This document shows positions 61,241 to 64,000 of a DNA stretch of 64,000 bases, piece by piece. This DNA comes from Alkalimonas mucilaginosa (GTDB taxonomy: Bacteria; Pseudomonadota; Gammaproteobacteria; Enterobacterales; Alteromonadaceae). Location: the NCBI RefSeq assembly GCF_036327005.1, contig NZ_JAUGZK010000002.1, forward strand, positions 248,001 to 312,000. The letters run 5' to 3'. The notes below the pieces were generated by a model. It did no database searches, was not told where the DNA came from, and saw only the letters and a program-made list of their open reading frames with translations. The translations under genes and the position numbers were made by a program. Within the stretch, counting starts at the first letter, position 1, and each line of letters opens with the position of its first letter.

Positions 61241-62601
61241 CATGACGCAGGCTTATCCGATGCAGATTGCAAGACAGGCTCCGCAAAGACAGTTTTTTTC
61301 TGGATAAGCAAAATAAGTAGCACAGCAGGAGCGCCCAGTAAGGCCGAGAAGATAAAAAATTGACTGTATCCCATCATATCCACCCACACACCTGCAAATC
61401 CACCGGTAAACTTTGGTAACAATAACATCAGTGAGCTAAACATGGCGTATTGGGTTGCCGTGAAGGCCAGGTTTACCAGTGACGACAAATAGGCAATAAA
61501 AGCACTGGTGGCGATGCCTGCACTGAGGTTGTCTGCTGAGATCACCACCGTAAGCCACACAAGATCATGGCCAATATGGCTGAGTACAGAAAACAATACA
61601 TTGGTCACCGCACTGAGGATAGCACCAAGTAAAAGAATGCGGAGAATGCCGAAACGGGTGATCAGGTAGCCTCCGAGTGCAGCACCTAACAGGGTCATGA
61701 TCACGCCATAAACTTTAGAAACAGTGGCAACTTCCTCTTTGCTGAACCCCATATCCACGTAAAATGCATTTGCCATCACACCCATGACGATATCGGATAA
61801 TCGATAGCAGGCAATCAGCGCCAGGATAAGCAAAGCTTGCCATTTATAACGCTGGAAAAAGTCGATAAAAGGTGCCACAGCAGCTTGTTGTAACCAGAGA
61901 GCGAAACGATGCAGCGGGCTGCCTTCACTGCGCTGCGCCTGAATGAGTTGGCTGCTTGGCTCTTTGCTGAAGAAGGTGGCCAGAATACCTAAGAGCATAC
62001 AAAGAGCCATCACCCCATAAGCTTGTTGCCAGCCATGCAACTGATAATCACGGCTACCACCGGAAAATACAGCAGCTAGCCACAGGGTGCCGGCAGAGGC
62101 AAAAATCATGGCGAGCCGGTAGCCGGTCAGATAGGCCGCCGCCAGAGCGGCCTGGACCTCTTTGGGACCACTTTCGATGCGAAAGGCATCCACATTGATA
62201 TCTTGAGTGGCCGAAGCAAAAGCAAGAAGCACCGCAAAGCCTGCCATCATTGCTAGGTTTTGTTGAGGATCGCTGCTGGCCATGCCAAAAATTGCAAGCA
62301 TTACCAATGTTTGTGACAGCAGCAACCAGCTTCGTCGTCTACCCAGCCATCGATGCAGTTTGGGCAATGCCAGGTGATCAGCCAGCGGCGACCAAAGCCA
62401 TTTAATACTATAGGCCAGAGCGACCCAACTGAAGTAACCGATTTCAGCACGCGATACTTCCGCTTCCCGTAGCCAAAAAGACAAGACGCCAAAAACCAGC
62501 ATCATGGGCAAAGCGGAAGAAAAGCCAAGTAAGAAAATGATGGCAACCCGGCGTTGGCAGTACAGCTGAGCAGCGGATGCGAAAGAGGATATTAGAGACA
62601 A
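61240..62601 (-). CDS. ampG: Muropeptide permease AmpG
   Basis: MFS importer of GlcNAc-anhydroMurNAc peptides for murein recycling. The 453-aa protein has about twelve helices with FLLGFSSALPMMLVFGVLSF near residue 24, the loop WSPLADHLALPKLHRWLGRRR typical of AmpG, and FASATQDINVDAFRIE near residue 130. It lies downstream of yajG and ppiA, related to the E. coli yajG-ampG pair. With Mpl in the same window it completes two steps of peptide reuse. Confidence 0.92.
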   Translation of the reverse strand: MSLISSFASAAQLYCQRRVAIIFLLGFSSALPMMLVFGVLSFWLREAEVSRAEIGYFSWVALAYSIKWLWSPLADHLALPKLHRWLGRRRSWLLLSQTLVMLAIFGMASSDPQQNLAMMAGFAVLLAFASATQDINVDAFRIESGPKEVQAALAAAYLTGYRLAMIFASAGTLWLAAVFSGGSRDYQLHGWQQAYGVMALCMLLGILATFFSKEPSSQLIQAQRSEGSPLHRFALWLQQAAVAPFIDFFQRYKWQALLILALIACYRLSDIVMGVMANAFYVDMGFSKEEVATVSKVYGVIMTLLGAALGGYLITRFGILRILLLGAILSAVTNVLFSVLSHIGHDLVWLTVVISADNLSAGIATSAFIAYLSSLVNLAFTATQYAMFSSLMLLLPKFTGGFAGVWVDMMGYSQFFIFSALLGAPAVLLILLIQKKTVFAEPVLQSASDKPAS

Positions 62602-62681
62602 AACAGGCTCACTTTTCTGGGTTACTAAGATACTAGCTTACCTTGCTCGTAGAGAGGGTCAAGCTGTTGCCATTATAAAGG

Positions 62682-63002
62682 TCAGGGACGAATTCCAACA
62701 CAATCCAAAGGTATATTGCCTTTGCCACGCAGATAGCTAAGGCAGTGTTGAATGTTTTGCTGCAGTACCTGATCGGTTTTTAGTTGTTGCTCTGGCCAAA
62801 ACTCCAACTGATGCAGCAGATGCCAGAATACCTGCTCCTGATGATTTTGTGGTGTTTTTAATTGAATGCCAAACTGCGCCCACTCTTCCAGTGTGTCCCA
62901 GATAAAGAGATGTAGCTCCTGATATGGGATCCTGCCCCGAAAGTAGCGGGCGGTGTAAAATATCAGTTGGCGCGTCTTGAGTTCTATAAATTGTTCCAGC
63001 AT
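62682..63002 (-). CDS. Conserved hypothetical protein
   Basis: A 106-aa soluble protein beginning MLEQFIELKTRQLIFYTARY, then PYQELHLFIWDTLEEW and a Trp/His/Gln-rich middle (EQVFWHLLHQLEFW). Probably all-helical. AGAGG precedes the ATG. I know similar proteins beside ampG and cyclophilin genes in Alteromonadales only by general impression, and no function is assigned. It lies between ppiA and ampG, likely in the same transcript. Confidence 0.65.
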   Translation of the reverse strand: MLEQFIELKTRQLIFYTARYFRGRIPYQELHLFIWDTLEEWAQFGIQLKTPQNHQEQVFWHLLHQLEFWPEQQLKTDQVLQQNIQHCLSYLRGKGNIPLDCVGIRP

Positions 63003-63103
63003 ACACCGACCTCTGTACTTGTGATGCTTGCAAAATAGATTGCTGCTATTGCAAGTATAGCTGGCCGGTATGCTGCTGTCGGGAAAAATAGCCGCTGTTT
63101 TAT

Positions 63104-63694
63104 TTAGCCTTCAGGAACCAGGCTGATGCGATGCAGCACAATGGGCTCCACTGGCACATCTGGCCAGCCAGTAACTTTATGTTGTGCTGTTTCCCACGCA
63201 TTCGCCTGCTGCAACGCATCCATACCAGCCATGACGCGGCCAAAAACGGTATAGCCCCAGCGGGCACCCGGGTTCAGATTATCGTTGTCGGATAAGTTGA
63301 AATAAAACTGGCTGGTAGCGCTATGTGGATTGCTGGTGCGGGCCATGGCAATGGTACCCATCTCATTACGCAGGCCATTGCCGGATTCGTTAAAAATAGC
63401 ATCAAGCGTAGTAATAGGCTCAAAATCTTGATTATAACCACCGCCTTGCAGCACAAAGTCACGAATCAGGCGGTGAAAAACTGTGTTGTTGTAGCGCTGG
63501 GTTTTGACATAACTTAAAAAATTATTGACAGCGATTGGTGCTCTGCTGCGATCCAGTTCCACGGTAATATCCCCTAACGAGGTGTGCAGTATCACCTTGG
63601 GAAAGAGGTTGTCCGGTTGCAAGCTTTCACCTGCTGTTGCCGCTTGGCTGAGCCAGAACAGTCCTGCAAATAAGCTAATCACAAGAGTTTTCAT
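63104..63694 (-). CDS. ppiA: Periplasmic peptidyl-prolyl cis-trans isomerase (cyclophilin)
   Basis: A 196-aa cyclophilin with a signal peptide (residues 1-21, AATA|GE). Core motifs: TSLGDITVELDRSRAPIAVNNF near residue 39 (core ITVELDRSRAP), the catalytic Arg region NTVFHRLIRDFVLQGG, and MARTSNPHSATSQFYFNL near residue 118. It speeds proline isomerisation in exported proteins. Its start overlaps the stop of the upstream yajG-like gene (ATGA). Confidence 0.93.
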   Translation of the reverse strand: MKTLVISLFAGLFWLSQAATAGESLQPDNLFPKVILHTSLGDITVELDRSRAPIAVNNFLSYVKTQRYNNTVFHRLIRDFVLQGGGYNQDFEPITTLDAIFNESGNGLRNEMGTIAMARTSNPHSATSQFYFNLSDNDNLNPGARWGYTVFGRVMAGMDALQQANAWETAQHKVTGWPDVPVEPIVLHRISLVPEG

Positions 63695-64000
63695 GCATGT
63701 CTCCTTAAATACTGCTGCCAGTGTATATCCGAGAGGATATCCTGCAGCACCCGTTCTGTCAGTTGGCTCAGTTCTCGTTCGACTGAGGCCGGATCTACTT
63801 TAAATGGTGCAGTATAACTACTGTTGCCATGAAAGCGCTTGCGGTAATGCCCGGCTTTTGAGCTGATGGCAACCTCAATGACTACCTCGGAATGGACTTC
63901 ATGATCGAGTGGGTGTTGTTTCGCTTTGGCCTCCAGGGTCAGCACATTAAATTGCAAGGTTGTTTGTGCTGCTGGATCCAGCCGAGCTCCGGCGGCTATA
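63691..64000 (-). CDS. yajG: YajG-family lipoprotein, 5' end outside the window
   Basis: The frame is open to the right edge with no start in view; 102 codons are visible. The segment TTLQFNVLTLEAKAKQHPLD and GHYRKRFHGNSSYTAPF followed by VERELSQLTERVLQDILSD resembles the C-terminal half of YajG. The lipobox would be in the missing part. Position next to ampG supports the call, since E. coli has yajG-ampG. A TTG at 63957 could be mistaken for a start but lies inside the domain. Confidence 0.7.
   Translation of the reverse strand, partial: IAAGARLDPAAQTTLQFNVLTLEAKAKQHPLDHEVHSEVVIEVAISSKAGHYRKRFHGNSSYTAPFKVDPASVERELSQLTERVLQDILSDIHWQQYLRRHA

Overview
The window reads as a chromosomal segment of a gammaproteobacterium of the Alteromonadales type. 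Gene content and protein similarity fit the Rheinheimera / Alishewanella / Arsukibacterium group best, but that placement is inference from recall; no 16S gene is present. The region is gene-dense, with many stop/start overlaps, and is mostly core metabolism. I see no rRNA, tRNA, CRISPR array, prophage or insertion sequence.

Layout. 0-3.7 kb: an edge membrane fragment, dusA, a small two-gene operon (secreted protein plus 34-aa membrane peptide) with a possible sigma-54 promoter, a PCuAC copper chaperone and an outer-membrane protein. 3.7-10.8 kb: signalling, with a hybrid-kinase-like protein carrying a degenerate kinase core, a DUF3369-GGDEF-EAL response regulator and a chemoreceptor. 11-19 kb: ppa, fbp, then mpl-ubiX-yadG-yadH, then PanP, the PLP-type aspartate decarboxylase that supplies beta-alanine where panD is missing. 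19-24 kb: the frdABCD fumarate reductase operon led by a menA-like prenyltransferase, with fpr divergent. 24.5-29.3 kb: acnA followed by a small toxin-antitoxin patch (hipB-hipA-like pair with three phased operator-like repeats, plus an orphan RHH antitoxin). 29-37.5 kb, minus strand: a DUF2339 membrane protein, cutA, panC, panB, folK, pcnB, gluQ and dksA, in the same order as the E. coli dksA-gluQ-pcnB-folK-panBC segment. 37.7-43.7 kb: pepB, hrpB, mrcB.

43.8-48.5 kb is the most unusual part. Two paralogous membrane-anchored winged-helix regulators with periplasmic beta-propellers flank a short secreted protein that carries the 12-residue peptide ACLWFPVCKDPD twice. The two copies differ in DNA only at synonymous sites. 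The cassette sits between mrcB and hemL, where E. coli K-12 carries fhuACDB. It is the best candidate here for an undescribed system, possibly a regulator pair sensing or controlling an exported peptide.

48.5-60.4 kb: hemL, pyrB, an eight-gene Mrp/Mnh-type cation-proton antiporter operon (E-F-G-[MrpA C-terminal domain fused to MrpB]-C and three NuoLMN-like subunits), hemJ, a CLC-family channel with an altered anion filter, and erpA, whose promoter overlaps a near-perfect IscR type-1 site. 60.5-64 kb: a small membrane protein, a lone XRE regulator with a 9-bp operator-like palindrome, ampG, a conserved hypothetical, ppiA and a yajG fragment at the right edge. mpl and ampG together give murein-peptide recycling; hemL and hemJ belong to heme synthesis; panB, panC and panP together give pantothenate.

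Other points of note: pcnB appears to use the AUU start codon known from E. coli, and the third antiporter-like subunit lacks the glutamate on TM5 that is normally invariant.
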